The notes under the pieces are model-generated. The model ran no database searches. It was not told the DNA's origin and saw only the letters and a program-made list of their open reading frames with translations. Positions 35,577 to 44,347 of a DNA stretch of 58,563 bases are shown one piece after another (within the stretch, counting starts at the first letter, position 1; each line of letters starts with the position of its first letter). The DNA comes from an uncultured Clostridia bacterium (GTDB taxonomy: Bacteria; Bacillota; Clostridia; Christensenellales; UBA1242). Where the stretch lies: NCBI GenBank assembly GCA_944381105.1, contig CALWJU010000010.1, positions 1 through 58,563 of the forward strand, written 5' to 3'. A program made the position numbers and the translations under genes.

Positions 35577-38500
35577 ATGAGAAAGATTTTTAAGTTTTTA
35601 TCCTATTCAATATTATATTTAGTCGTATCGGTGGCGTCCGCTTATGGTGTCATCACCTTTTCCATGAACAATGTTTCGGACGACTCATCTGGTATAAGTT
35701 CTGGCGGTACGCAAGAGGTTGAAATCGCTGAGGAAATTAACACTCTGCTTTCAAATCTAACATCTTCAAGTGCGATTGACATTGATTTAACTGCCTCAAT
35801 TGACAGCGAAGAATATAGTGTTGACATTGTTGTTGATGGACTTGTTGACCTATCGCAAGGTATTGACAATATCGCCCTTGCGGGACAGATTAATGTTGTA
35901 ATTGACGAGCAAAATTTTGATGCTGGAATTATTTACCAAAACGGCAATATTTACTTTGAACTTTTAAATCACAAATTTATGATGGCAAGTAGCGAGATTG
36001 GTTCTTCTCTTTCACAATTACTTTCAGTTGTTGGCGTTACCATGCCTGAGATGAGTTCTCTTCTTGACGGACTTGACCTTAACAGTATTCTCTCCTTGCT
36101 TTCTAACTTTACCGAAAGGATAAACGAGGACGGAAACAAGACTTTGGAGATTGATATTCCTATGGTTTCTGGGCTGACAATCGCCCTTAACTGCACAAGC
36201 GACTATCACCTAATCGGTTTTGCTCTACCTAATTTATCACTTAGTGGTATGAATATTAGTGCATCGGCTTCCATTAATTATCCAGAAAGCGTGAACATTG
36301 AAAATGTTGATGAAAGCCAGTATGTTGACCTTAACAATCTTATTAGCGTTGCAACAAATGTCTACGAATATTTACTAGACAAAGAGTACTATCTTACTAT
36401 CGATGCGTCATATGAGGATATTAAAATCAATGGTGTAATCAACTATTCGGGATCACTAAACGCCTCACTCGCCCTTTCATACAAGGACTTGACCGCTCAG
36501 GTTATCATATATAATAACAGCCTCTATATCTCTGCCGAGAATATTAGACTTGTCTTTAACCTTGACGATATTGGTCTTGTAAAGGAGTTTTTAAACAACT
36601 ACCTATCCATCGACATTGACGAGGTACTATCAAGTGTCTTAGGACAAGAAATTGTACTTTCCTCTGACATTGAAAATATGATTTCTTCTCTCGATATAAA
36701 TAGTCTTTTAAATAAATTCACCGCAAATGATAGTTCTACCTCTAAGGAAAGTGATACCAGTGTTGAAAGCAATTCCTCTGCCCTTGATTTAGAAAACATT
36801 AAGGATATAATAAGCAATATTGAATTGACTCTCACTGATAACCTATTTGCTATTAACTATGACGGACTTAATGTAACTGTTTATTTAAATGAAAATATGG
36901 TTCAATCAATAAATGCTTCTTATCTTCTTGAAGAAAAGCAGATTGAGGCAAGTGTGGTACTCAATGATAGCGCTTCCCCTTGCACGCCTGCTGGACAATA
37001 CACAGATGTGAGCGACCTTCTTGAATTTGCTGAGATGGCTATCGACCTATTCAAAACAGGAAGATTTGAACTCGGTCTTGACCTGGCACTTGGGGAAAGC
37101 GAGATTTCAGGACATGCAAAATTTGACCTCACTGACACCCTTTTAATTGATGCAGGAATTACTTTTGACTCAAACGACATCAATGTCAATGTGGAAGAGG
37201 GAATGTTATACTTTGACTATAACGGACTCTTGCTCAAAATGGACAATAATGGTTTCAATGAACTATTATACATTGTTCTTGAAGTTCTAGGCATAGACGC
37301 AAATTCTATTCCTTTCCTATCAGACATCAACCTTGACCTTGATTTTTCTATGATTGACACTGATATTGCAAGCATGAATATTACGCTTGAAGATATTATT
37401 TCTATGCTAGATATTATTAGTTTTATTGAGGTAAAAAATAACAACTTAGTCATCTCTCTTAGCGGAAAAGCAATATATGGCGAGGAGACGGCAGAGGATA
37501 TTCTCATAACCCTTTCAAGCAAGGATGGAAAACTTCATAGCCTCACTCTTGAAAACTGCTATCTTAACAGCGAGATGTCAAGTAAGATTGAGGGCACTAT
37601 CACATTTGCTAGTCTTGAAACCTTTGAAAGCGACCTAGACACAAGCAAAAACTACATTGATATTTCTGGTGCAAACGAACTTGTTAAAGCCATTGTAAAT
37701 ATGTCTAACGACAAGCAATTCCATGTGTCTGGTGCTCTTGATATTGTTGCTACTATAAATATTGTCAGTGAAATGCCTATCAATATTAGTGTGCCTATCG
37801 ACGTGTACATCAACGTTGTTGGCAAGGGCGATATTGAACTCTATGGCGTTCTTGGCGAAATCCCTGCTATTATCGGCTTAAATAATGACGTACCTTACGA
37901 GTTCGGTGATACTGAGAGTGGCTCAGATAGATACCTTTATTTCTACTACCAAAATGGTTATGTATACCTTTACAGAACAGAGTATGTGGATATTATGTTT
38001 GGTGCAAGCCAGCGCCATTATGAAAAATGCACAAAAATACCACTTGACACCCTACTTGCCGACCCACTTTACTACCTACAATATGGTATTGGGCTCACTG
38101 ACACTATTATGGATGTTATCATTGAGGCTATGGATAACCCTCGAACAGAACCTATGGATATGGGTAACATTATAAACTCTTTCGTCGCAGATGAGAGCAG
38201 GACAAATTATACTGTAAACCTCAACATGTATGAACTTACTAACAACTCAGACCTTGGCAACCTTGCAATTTCTCTCGGTATTATGCAAGACGAAAATGGG
38301 CGAAACTATATTGGCAACTATGGTATTAATCTTGAATTGCCTCTTGCAGATGCCTTCTATATGAGTCTATCTACAAACAATCTACGCATGGTTGACTATG
38401 GCAAAGATGTGGATATGACACCGCTTTATGATTTTGTAAACAACTATCATTACGCAAGCGAGACTGAGTGGGAGGCGAGCAATGGCGACTGGCATATGTC

Positions 38501-39083
38501 TAATGAGATCGTTTACTCAATCAATTTCAACACAAACAGCAACATAACTGTTGAAAGTCAGAACTATCACTATAAAGACAGCATAAGCCTCCCTACAATA
38601 GATGAGTACTACATTGTCGACGACAGTGCAAGCAGAACTCGTTACTATTATAGTTTTGCTGGCTGGTATGAGGATGAGGGACTTACCGTTCCATTTGACA
38701 CCACTATCATGCCACGTGGAGATATCAACCTATACGCTAAATGGGACTATGTAAAATCTGAAAAAAGTGTTTTAATCAACTTTGTAACAAACAGTAATAC
38801 CTCTTATGAGAGCATCTATGCAACAGAAAATACCACTCTTGACCTTTCGGCATACCAACCTACTAAGGATACCGAATATGTAGACCAAGGCTATAATTGG
38901 ATTGGCAGTAATGCAGGTAAATGGACATACCAAGTTACTCGCTATACCTTTGCTGGCTGGTACACCGACTCATCTCTTAACAATAAGTTTAGTGGCGTTG
39001 TAGGTTCGAAAGACATTACATTGCACGCAAAGTATGATGCAACTGTAACGACAGAGTATTATTACAACTGGGAAAGACCATAA
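35577..39083 (+). CDS. Large surface protein with LolA/LppX-like repeats and InlB-type B repeats
   Basis: The 1168-aa protein begins with a signal peptide or membrane anchor (residues 8-28). Four successive beta-rich units follow, each reading like a half-barrel (residues about 55-215, 260-400, 495-620 and 715-860). They alternate GxINVVI-type strands with a YxNGxIY/YFEL turn, the pattern of the LolA/LppX lipid-carrier fold. Two Listeria-Bacteroides (InlB B) repeats end the protein, each with FAGWY...DINLYAKW-type motifs (about 980-1058 and 1065-1153). No LPXTG or C-terminal membrane helix is seen. AAGGA before the ATG supports the start. Fold assignment is inference from pattern. Confidence 0.75.
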   Translation: MRKIFKFLSYSILYLVVSVASAYGVITFSMNNVSDDSSGISSGGTQEVEIAEEINTLLSNLTSSSAIDIDLTASIDSEEYSVDIVVDGLVDLSQGIDNIALAGQINVVIDEQNFDAGIIYQNGNIYFELLNHKFMMASSEIGSSLSQLLSVVGVTMPEMSSLLDGLDLNSILSLLSNFTERINEDGNKTLEIDIPMVSGLTIALNCTSDYHLIGFALPNLSLSGMNISASASINYPESVNIENVDESQYVDLNNLISVATNVYEYLLDKEYYLTIDASYEDIKINGVINYSGSLNASLALSYKDLTAQVIIYNNSLYISAENIRLVFNLDDIGLVKEFLNNYLSIDIDEVLSSVLGQEIVLSSDIENMISSLDINSLLNKFTANDSSTSKESDTSVESNSSALDLENIKDIISNIELTLTDNLFAINYDGLNVTVYLNENMVQSINASYLLEEKQIEASVVLNDSASPCTPAGQYTDVSDLLEFAEMAIDLFKTGRFELGLDLALGESEISGHAKFDLTDTLLIDAGITFDSNDINVNVEEGMLYFDYNGLLLKMDNNGFNELLYIVLEVLGIDANSIPFLSDINLDLDFSMIDTDIASMNITLEDIISMLDIISFIEVKNNNLVISLSGKAIYGEETAEDILITLSSKDGKLHSLTLENCYLNSEMSSKIEGTITFASLETFESDLDTSKNYIDISGANELVKAIVNMSNDKQFHVSGALDIVATINIVSEMPINISVPIDVYINVVGKGDIELYGVLGEIPAIIGLNNDVPYEFGDTESGSDRYLYFYYQNGYVYLYRTEYVDIMFGASQRHYEKCTKIPLDTLLADPLYYLQYGIGLTDTIMDVIIEAMDNPRTEPMDMGNIINSFVADESRTNYTVNLNMYELTNNSDLGNLAISLGIMQDENGRNYIGNYGINLELPLADAFYMSLSTNNLRMVDYGKDVDMTPLYDFVNNYHYASETEWEASNGDWHMSNEIVYSINFNTNSNITVESQNYHYKDSISLPTIDEYYIVDDSASRTRYYYSFAGWYEDEGLTVPFDTTIMPRGDINLYAKWDYVKSEKSVLINFVTNSNTSYESIYATENTTLDLSAYQPTKDTEYVDQGYNWIGSNAGKWTYQVTRYTFAGWYTDSSLNNKFSGVVGSKDITLHAKYDATVTTEYYYNWERP

Positions 39084-39203
39084 AAATAAAAACGCTTAAA
39101 AAGTGTGATATTAGATAATAAGGCTTAAAAAACAAAAGAAATAAAAAAGTGAGCATTCGTACAGAAAGAATATCTAGGCATTGATAAAAATAATGAAGCA
39201 TAA

Positions 39204-39245
39204 ATGAAGGTGCTTGGGTATATACGTGTAAGTACAGATAAAATG
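39204..39245 (+). pseudogene. 5-prime fragment of a serine recombinase gene
   Basis: The frame from the ATG reads MKVLGYIRVSTDK before leaving homology and stopping at codon 20. That peptide is the exact N-terminal signature of resolvase/invertase-family serine recombinases (GYxRVSTxxQ, with the catalytic Ser in RVS). No further recombinase sequence was found downstream, so only the first 13-14 codons remain. The heptamer-plus AGTACAGATAAAA reappears 69 bp downstream. It marks an old mobile-element insertion or excision. Confidence 0.6.
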
Positions 39246-39308
39246 CTTAAAATAAAATTTTAAAAGACTTTATAAGCACTGTTTAAAAACGAAAATATTA
39301 GTACAGAT

Positions 39309-39343
39309 AAAAGCATAGTTATAAAAACATAACTATGCTTTTT
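39309..39343. terminator. Perfect hairpin terminator
   Basis: AAAAGCATAGTTAT/ATAACTATGCTTTT (14 bp), loop AAAAAC, then T. It is probably the terminator of the large surface-protein unit. Confidence 0.8.
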
Positions 39344-39595
39344 GTTAGACTGAAATTTTTTATAAAATATATTAAAATCATAAAAATTAAAATAGGTCAT
39401 TTGAAAACAATTTTAAAAATGAAAAAATAAGTATTATAATAAAACGAAATTTTATTAAATAATTAAGAAAATAGACGTTTAAAAACAACTATATAGCGAA
39501 AGAAATTATCGTAAAAATAGAATAGTATAAGGAAAATTAGGCTTATAAAATATAAAAAACTTGAATTACCCTTTGTTTTTTAATGAATGGACAAA

Positions 39596-39823
39596 TCATA
39601 TTTTATAGCCAAACGGTTTTATCCGTTCTGCACAAAACTCTATGAAAAATATGTTTCTGTTATCCTCTTTTTTAAACCGCACTTTGACTTCGCTCGAAAG
39701 AACTATATAACTTGTTATTATCGGCTTTAACTCCTCTTCTAATACCTTGCACACATGTTGCGGGTCGCCTATCTTATCACTTGTTAAAATATTCTCTATT
39801 CTCTCCTCTATTTTATAATTCAT
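39596..39823 (-). CDS. minE: MinE-like cell division topological specificity factor
   Basis: A 75-aa protein directly downstream of minD. Residues 5-60 follow MinE: an N-terminal helix (ERIENILTSDK), then LEEELKPIITSYIVLSSEVKVRF, matching the MinE pattern of LxxEIxxVIxKYVxIxxxxVxV. The usual N-terminal membrane-targeting residues are short. With MinD it would place the septum by oscillation; MinC is not in the window. AGGAGGGG precedes the ATG. Identification rests on this pattern plus position after minD; sequence is clearly divergent. The gap to minD is 180 bp. Confidence 0.75.
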   Translation of the reverse strand: MNYKIEERIENILTSDKIGDPQHVCKVLEEELKPIITSYIVLSSEVKVRFKKEDNRNIFFIEFCAERIKPFGYKI

Positions 39824-40002
39824 AACCCCTCCTATCTTAAATTATTATAATGCCAAAAAAGACTGAAAAATATCATAAATCTCCTATCTACTCAATTTCA
39901 AGCAACTTTACTCTCGGTCAAATGTTACTATGTTTGCCAAAAAGTCAAAACAATCATTGCCAAAAATGTAAAAATATTATCAAAGCAAACTGAATACAAA
40001 TT

Positions 40003-40794
40003 TTACACATGCTTTTTTATGTTACGCTTGATGTAGCCTACAAGTCCTCGATATTTGTATGTGCAATCAAATATCTTCTTTGAGCCATTATGAATATTTT
40101 CGCTCAGCAGTGTGAATGCCCTAGCACTCTCAATTGACTGCACCCTAAGTCCTAACGAGTTTGATGCCCCTATTGCGTCATCCTCTGGTATTACGCCAAG
40201 TAGTGGCAAATTTAAAGCCCTGACTATGTTCTCAACAGTCATCATCTCGCCGTTTAAGAGCAAATCTCCTCGAACACGATTGATTACAAGTCCTTTATAG
40301 TCTATGTTATAATCATTTAAAAGACCTATCACTTTATCAGCGTCTCTAATTGATGAGAGATGAGGTGTTACTACCACAATAGCCTCATTGGCAGGCAAAA
40401 CTGCACGCCTAAACCCGTCATCGACGCCAGCAGGACAATCGATTAAAATATAGTCAAAACTGCTATCAAGAATGTCAATCACATTTTTTATATGCTCACC
40501 TAAGATATTTATTTTGTTGTAGGCGTGTGATGAGGGCAAGACGTAAAGAGATGATATGTTTTTATCTTGAACGAGTGCCTGTCGTGGTCTGCACCTTCCC
40601 ATTATGACATCTGTAATGTCGAAGATAATTCTATCCTCAATATTCATAACGACATCGAGATTGTTAAGACCTATATCAACGTCAAACAGTACCACACGAA
40701 AGCCTAGTTTTGCAAGATTGATTCCAAGGTTTGCACACACAGTAGTCTTACCTACACCACCCTTACCACTTGTCAAAACAATTTTTCTCGCCAT
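40003..40794 (-). CDS. minD: Septum site-determining ATPase MinD
   Basis: A membrane-associated ATPase that positions the division site. The deviant Walker A SGKGGVGKTT is at residues 9-18; switch I/II regions include DVDIGLNNLDVVM and LIDCPAGVDDGF. The C-terminal 16 residues (YRGLVGYIKRNIKKHV) form the amphipathic membrane-targeting helix. At 263 aa it is typical. GGGGGAG precedes the ATG. A MinE-like gene follows it and an MreB-like gene precedes it, so this is a cell-shape/division neighbourhood. Confidence 0.96.
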   Translation of the reverse strand: MARKIVLTSGKGGVGKTTVCANLGINLAKLGFRVVLFDVDIGLNNLDVVMNIEDRIIFDITDVIMGRCRPRQALVQDKNISSLYVLPSSHAYNKINILGEHIKNVIDILDSSFDYILIDCPAGVDDGFRRAVLPANEAIVVVTPHLSSIRDADKVIGLLNDYNIDYKGLVINRVRGDLLLNGEMMTVENIVRALNLPLLGVIPEDDAIGASNSLGLRVQSIESARAFTLLSENIHNGSKKIFDCTYKYRGLVGYIKRNIKKHV

Positions 40795-41120
40795 AAACTC
40801 CCCCTTTAAAATAATCTTCTCAAAAAGTCAAGACGCCAGGTCTTTATCTTAAAAGAATAAAAATCGTTTAGTCCTAGTTACTATTTTAACAAATCTAGTT
40901 ATTTTCAAAAAGAGAAGAATTGTCGCATTTTCCCTATATTTGTCTTTTTTGGACAGATTTCCAAGCCATGTTTAAACTTTCGTAATTTCTCATATATAAT
41001 CCAAGAATACAAATCTTTTTAAAATTTTGAGAACTATACTCTCATATTTTTTGATTAAGAAAAATATTTATAAAAAAATCAACCTAATAAAAAATGGTTG
41101 ATTTAATTATTATTTTACAT

Positions 41121-41249
41121 TATCGGATGTCGAACTTGCTTGCGAGAGTGAGACTGATAGGTTTTCTTGCTGTATGATGACACAATTTATTGTATCTATG
41201 TGCTACCAAAACTTAAAATTTAACTTGTTTAATTTCTATCATCTCATGG
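41121..41249 (+). repeat. Decayed cloverleaf repeat, family B, copy B4, with 5-prime flank
   Basis: The flank (41121-41172) reads CGGATGTCGAACTTGCTTGC...GAGACTGATAGGTTTTCTTGC and matches the inverted flank of copy R6. The element itself resembles copy B1 (ACACAATTTATTGT, then AACTTAAAATTTAACTTGTTTAA), but hairpin 2 and the closing stem are broken. Confidence 0.65.
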
Positions 41250-41268
41250 TTTTATTGTTAGAAACCAA

Positions 41269-41446
41269 GTCAAGCAAGGCGAGGTGGTATTTAAGTGAGA
41301 CTGATAAGGTTTTCTTGCTATGTGATGAGTGTGCAAAGCACACAAATTCGCAAGAATTTAATAAAATTTTATTGCTATAAAATTTTATTATCACATAGCA
41401 AGAAGACCTATCAGTTGCTATCAAATATGGCTTCGCCTTGCTTGAC
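41269..41446 (+). repeat. Extended inverted repeat around cloverleaf copy R4 (family A)
   Basis: The core (41312-41404) has closing stem TTCTTGCTATGTGAT/ATCACATAGCAAGAA; hairpin 1 GTGTGC-AAA-GCACAC; hairpin 2 AAATTC-GCAA-GAATTT (41344-41359); hairpin 3 ATAAAATTTTAT around TGCT. The complementarity continues outward with few mismatches to GTCAAGCAAGGCGA (41269-41282) against TCGCCTTGCTTGAC (41433-41446), giving about 55-bp arms. Confidence 0.85.
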
Positions 41447-41483
41447 GACAACTATCGAAAATATATCAACTTTGTATTATGTT

Positions 41484-42488
41484 TTATGTGTTTTCATAGA
41501 TTTTTTCCAGCAAGTCTTGGTCATCAAGGAGTTTACCAGCACCTAGTATAGTTACGTTCTCTCCGTCCTCAACAATCTTAAATGGATAACGGAAATTGCG
41601 TTTAAGATAGTTTTCAAGTCCTGATATCTTGCTCATTCCACCTACAAACTGAACACCATTATTGATTATATCGGTGGTTATTTCAGGAGAAAGTGAGGTT
41701 ATTGTAACGTCTATACTACGTATAATTTCGTCAAAAAATGGTTCTAACACTGTCAAAAGGTCGCTTGATGAGATTATGTACGAACGAGGAACTTTACTCT
41801 CAATATCCACGCCTGTTACTTCCATATTGAGTGTATCGTTTGGATAGAGACTGCCGACTTCATTTTTAAGTTTTTCACTCGCCCCTATTCCTATCACAAG
41901 TCCATGATTGTAGGCTATTTGATTGGAGATTGCCACGTCAACGGCACGTCCGCCCAAGCCGATTGTAGCACCTTTGATGATTGAGTTCATATTGATAACG
42001 GCAATATCAGTATTCGCACCGCCAATATTTACAATCATATTTGCCTTTGTAGAACTGACGTTCTTGCCTATTCCTATCATGGAGCAGAAAACTGCTGGAA
42101 TAAGCACCACCTCTTTAAAACCTATTTCGTACATGAGGGAGAGAAGTGTTTCTTTATCTTTGTCTGCAAGTCCGCAATTTACAAGAACTAAGGCAGAGTC
42201 TCTTTTCTTTTTAAAGTCCAATTTTTCTAGGAAATAATTCATCAAAGCCTTTGTATATTCATAGTTTTTTATCTGTCCATTAGATATAGGGCTGAAAACC
42301 TCGACACTGTCGCTTGTCTTTCCCATCATCTTTTTTGCCTCCTCACCTAATCCAACGATTTGGTAACCCTGAGGTGTAGGTTCGGCAGAGACCAAAGTCG
42401 GCTCGCAAAGTGCATAGCCATTATCTCTTACATATATTCTTGTGAACGAGCCACCTATTTCAATGGCGTATTTATATTTCCCTAACAT
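41484..42488 (-). CDS. Divergent MreB/Mbl-like actin homologue
   Basis: An actin-fold protein of the MreB family, which guides lateral cell-wall synthesis under the membrane. Phosphate-1 reads AIEIGGSFTRIYV (usual DLGTxNT, so Asp is replaced by Glu); the next block is SPISNGQIKNYEYT (usual RPxKDGxIADFxxT); phosphate-2 is VNIGGANTDIAV (usual VDIGGGTTExAV, Asp to Asn). The C-terminal GVQFVGGMSKISGL is conserved. The start at 42488 has AGGAGGGG upstream; a Met nine codons earlier has no site. At 334 aa it is normal. The changed nucleotide-contact residues suggest weak or no ATP hydrolysis; it may be a secondary MreB paralogue. Confidence 0.82.
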   Translation of the reverse strand: MLGKYKYAIEIGGSFTRIYVRDNGYALCEPTLVSAEPTPQGYQIVGLGEEAKKMMGKTSDSVEVFSPISNGQIKNYEYTKALMNYFLEKLDFKKKRDSALVLVNCGLADKDKETLLSLMYEIGFKEVVLIPAVFCSMIGIGKNVSSTKANMIVNIGGANTDIAVINMNSIIKGATIGLGGRAVDVAISNQIAYNHGLVIGIGASEKLKNEVGSLYPNDTLNMEVTGVDIESKVPRSYIISSSDLLTVLEPFFDEIIRSIDVTITSLSPEITTDIINNGVQFVGGMSKISGLENYLKRNFRYPFKIVEDGENVTILGAGKLLDDQDLLEKIYENT

Positions 42489-42859
42489 TCTCCCCTCCTT
42501 GCCTAATTTTTGCATTATTGTAGCACCTATTTTTGACTAATTTCTCTAAAAATTTTATTTACATCATTCTTATTATTTAAATTTATATCTTGCTTTTTTG
42601 AATTTATTTTTGACTTAATTTTTATCTTGTTTGAATTGTAGGTACATTTTGACTTAAACTAACATCTGTTTTTCCATCCTTATTTAAGTCAAAAATTGTC
42701 GTAGAACTAAATTATAGTGCCTTATATAAACTCTGGCTAACATTATTCAAACTGTGATGGCACAATTTATTGTGCTTTTGCGTAAGCAAAACTTAAAATT
42801 TAACTTGTTTAAATTTTAAAATCACAGTTTGTAAGAGATAATTTTTAAAACCATCTGAT
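42489..42859. other. Intergenic region between the mreB-like and protease genes
   Basis: No gene. It carries the intact family B cloverleaf (42748-42831) next to the protease stop; the rest is T-rich. Confidence 0.6.
42748..42831 (+). repeat. Cloverleaf repeat, family B, copy B1
   Basis: Closing stem CAAACTGTGAT/ATCACAGTTTG (11 bp). Hairpin 1 is GCACAA-TTTA-TTGTGC (42760-42775); hairpin 2 TTTTGC-GTAA-GCAAAA (42776-42791); hairpin 3 TTAAAATTTAA-CTTGT-TTAAATTTTAA (42793-42819). Same layout as family A with different arm sequences. It lies 28 bp past the protease stop. Confidence 0.9.
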
Positions 42860-44233
42860 TTAAAACTCAATTGTTACAGACGAATTCACATAACCACTTA
42901 GGAAATTTATCTCTAAACTATCACCCTCTTGCACCTTTAAAAGAATATAGGCAAGGTCATTTCTATTTTCAATAATTGACAACTGCCCATTAAGAGAAAC
43001 GCTGTTAATAACAGTATCTTTTACAAGTAAACTCAAATCACTATACAAATTTTCGTTATCAAGCACATATAGACCACTACCTTTATAAGAAAAGGCTCGT
43101 GAATATGAGGTTGCATTATAATTTTCGCCGTCAAAAGTATAGTACTGATATTGTCCGATTGCATTGAGAGCCTCTTCGAACTCCTCTCTTAGATAACTCG
43201 CATATGCTATCTCATTGCTATCTATTGCCTTTATACTTAACTCATCAAGTGTATAGATAGCAAAGTTTGTTGAGTTTTCATTATTTGAAATTACCCTATC
43301 AAGAACTTGCATAATAGGATAGATAGGCACAACACCATTCATTTGATTTCCGTTTGTACTTGTATAAGAGGTGCTTGCAGTGGCTAGCCCTATCAAGTTG
43401 CCCTCCTTATCAAACACTCCGCCACCCGAATTACCTGGCGAAATGCCTAGGCTGACATCAATAACATCCTCATATACATTGTTTAATGTTGCGACAGGAT
43501 AGTATTCCACCCCCTCTTCGAGTAGATTTGCGTCGGTTAAATATTTAAGTTCTCCACCATCTTCACTATCAAAATAGTAGTAATATGAGTTTGTTGTTGC
43601 TATTGTCAAATCATTATCACTGGCGACATTGCCGAAAGTTACTCTATTAAGGTACTGCAAACTAAGTGGAGTCCCTATTGTGAATATCTCTTCAATGTCG
43701 AGTTTATCCTCCCCCTCAATTGAGCGGTCAGACATTCTCACATAGTTCATTGAAAGTCCTTCGCAATAGAGCAAAGCAACATCAAAATCTTGACTTGCCC
43801 ATAGAACCTCACAAGAGAATTGTCTTTCATCTTCTGTAATTACATTGACAGAAACGTTACTATAAGACTCATCATATATAAAGTCAATAACATGGTAGTT
43901 TGTAGCGATATAGCATCCACCATTTACCTGTCCCTCTTCTCCGCCAGCAACATAGGTATATCCATTTGAGGCAACAACTACTCCACTGCCGAGGCTTGAA
44001 TAACTTACCATTTCCTCGCTATTGACGCCATTTACACGGACAGCAACTGCGACGTTGTCTCTATATAATTGAGATATATCCCATATGGACATATCATCTG
44101 TAATCCTATCATTTATACAATAGGAGTTTGAGTAAGTCCTATTGCTAGGCAAAATAACCCCTGTTACTAACAAAGACACTAGTAACACAAACACAAGAGT
44201 AGAAAATACCGATATATACACTTTTTTATTCAA
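42860..44233 (-). CDS. Membrane-anchored trypsin-like serine protease (HtrA-like)
   Basis: An N-terminal transmembrane helix (residues 5-28) anchors an extracellular trypsin-fold domain. The catalytic triad is visible: His114 in TNYHVID, Asp151 in DFDVALL and Ser269 in GISPGNSGGGVF. Oxyanion and specificity strands follow (GLATAST). Residues about 310-457 are not a recognisable PDZ domain, though a final beta-rich stretch ends the protein. The start is TTG at 44233, with AGAAGG seven bases upstream. DegP/HtrA relatives clear misfolded envelope proteins; that role is inferred. It follows the Ppx-like gene and precedes a cloverleaf repeat. Confidence 0.88.
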   Translation of the reverse strand: MNKKVYISVFSTLVFVLLVSLLVTGVILPSNRTYSNSYCINDRITDDMSIWDISQLYRDNVAVAVRVNGVNSEEMVSYSSLGSGVVVASNGYTYVAGGEEGQVNGGCYIATNYHVIDFIYDESYSNVSVNVITEDERQFSCEVLWASQDFDVALLYCEGLSMNYVRMSDRSIEGEDKLDIEEIFTIGTPLSLQYLNRVTFGNVASDNDLTIATTNSYYYYFDSEDGGELKYLTDANLLEEGVEYYPVATLNNVYEDVIDVSLGISPGNSGGGVFDKEGNLIGLATASTSYTSTNGNQMNGVVPIYPIMQVLDRVISNNENSTNFAIYTLDELSIKAIDSNEIAYASYLREEFEEALNAIGQYQYYTFDGENYNATSYSRAFSYKGSGLYVLDNENLYSDLSLLVKDTVINSVSLNGQLSIIENRNDLAYILLKVQEGDSLEINFLSGYVNSSVTIEF

Positions 44234-44347
44234 AATTTTGCCTTCTTTTTAATATTTTATCTTTTATGTCTTTATTGCATTTTCGTTTTGTCAAGGTTGT
44301 TATGATTTCTAAATTTGCTGTCATTGTTTAAAATTTTTGACTTTTTA

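Larger units (their letters stand above)
39084..39595. other. Intergenic region with recombinase scrap and terminator
   Basis: It holds a 5-prime fragment of a serine recombinase gene (39204-39245), repeated GCTTAAAA motifs and a perfect terminator (39309-39343). Beyond that, AT-rich sequence with no signal. Confidence 0.6.
40795..41483. other. Intergenic region with nested repeats
   Basis: A 689-bp region without genes. Left of 41120 nothing is recognised. The right half carries a decayed family B cloverleaf (about 41171-41249) preceded by its flank (41121-41172), and an intact family A cloverleaf enclosed in a 178-bp inverted repeat (41269-41446). Confidence 0.65.
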
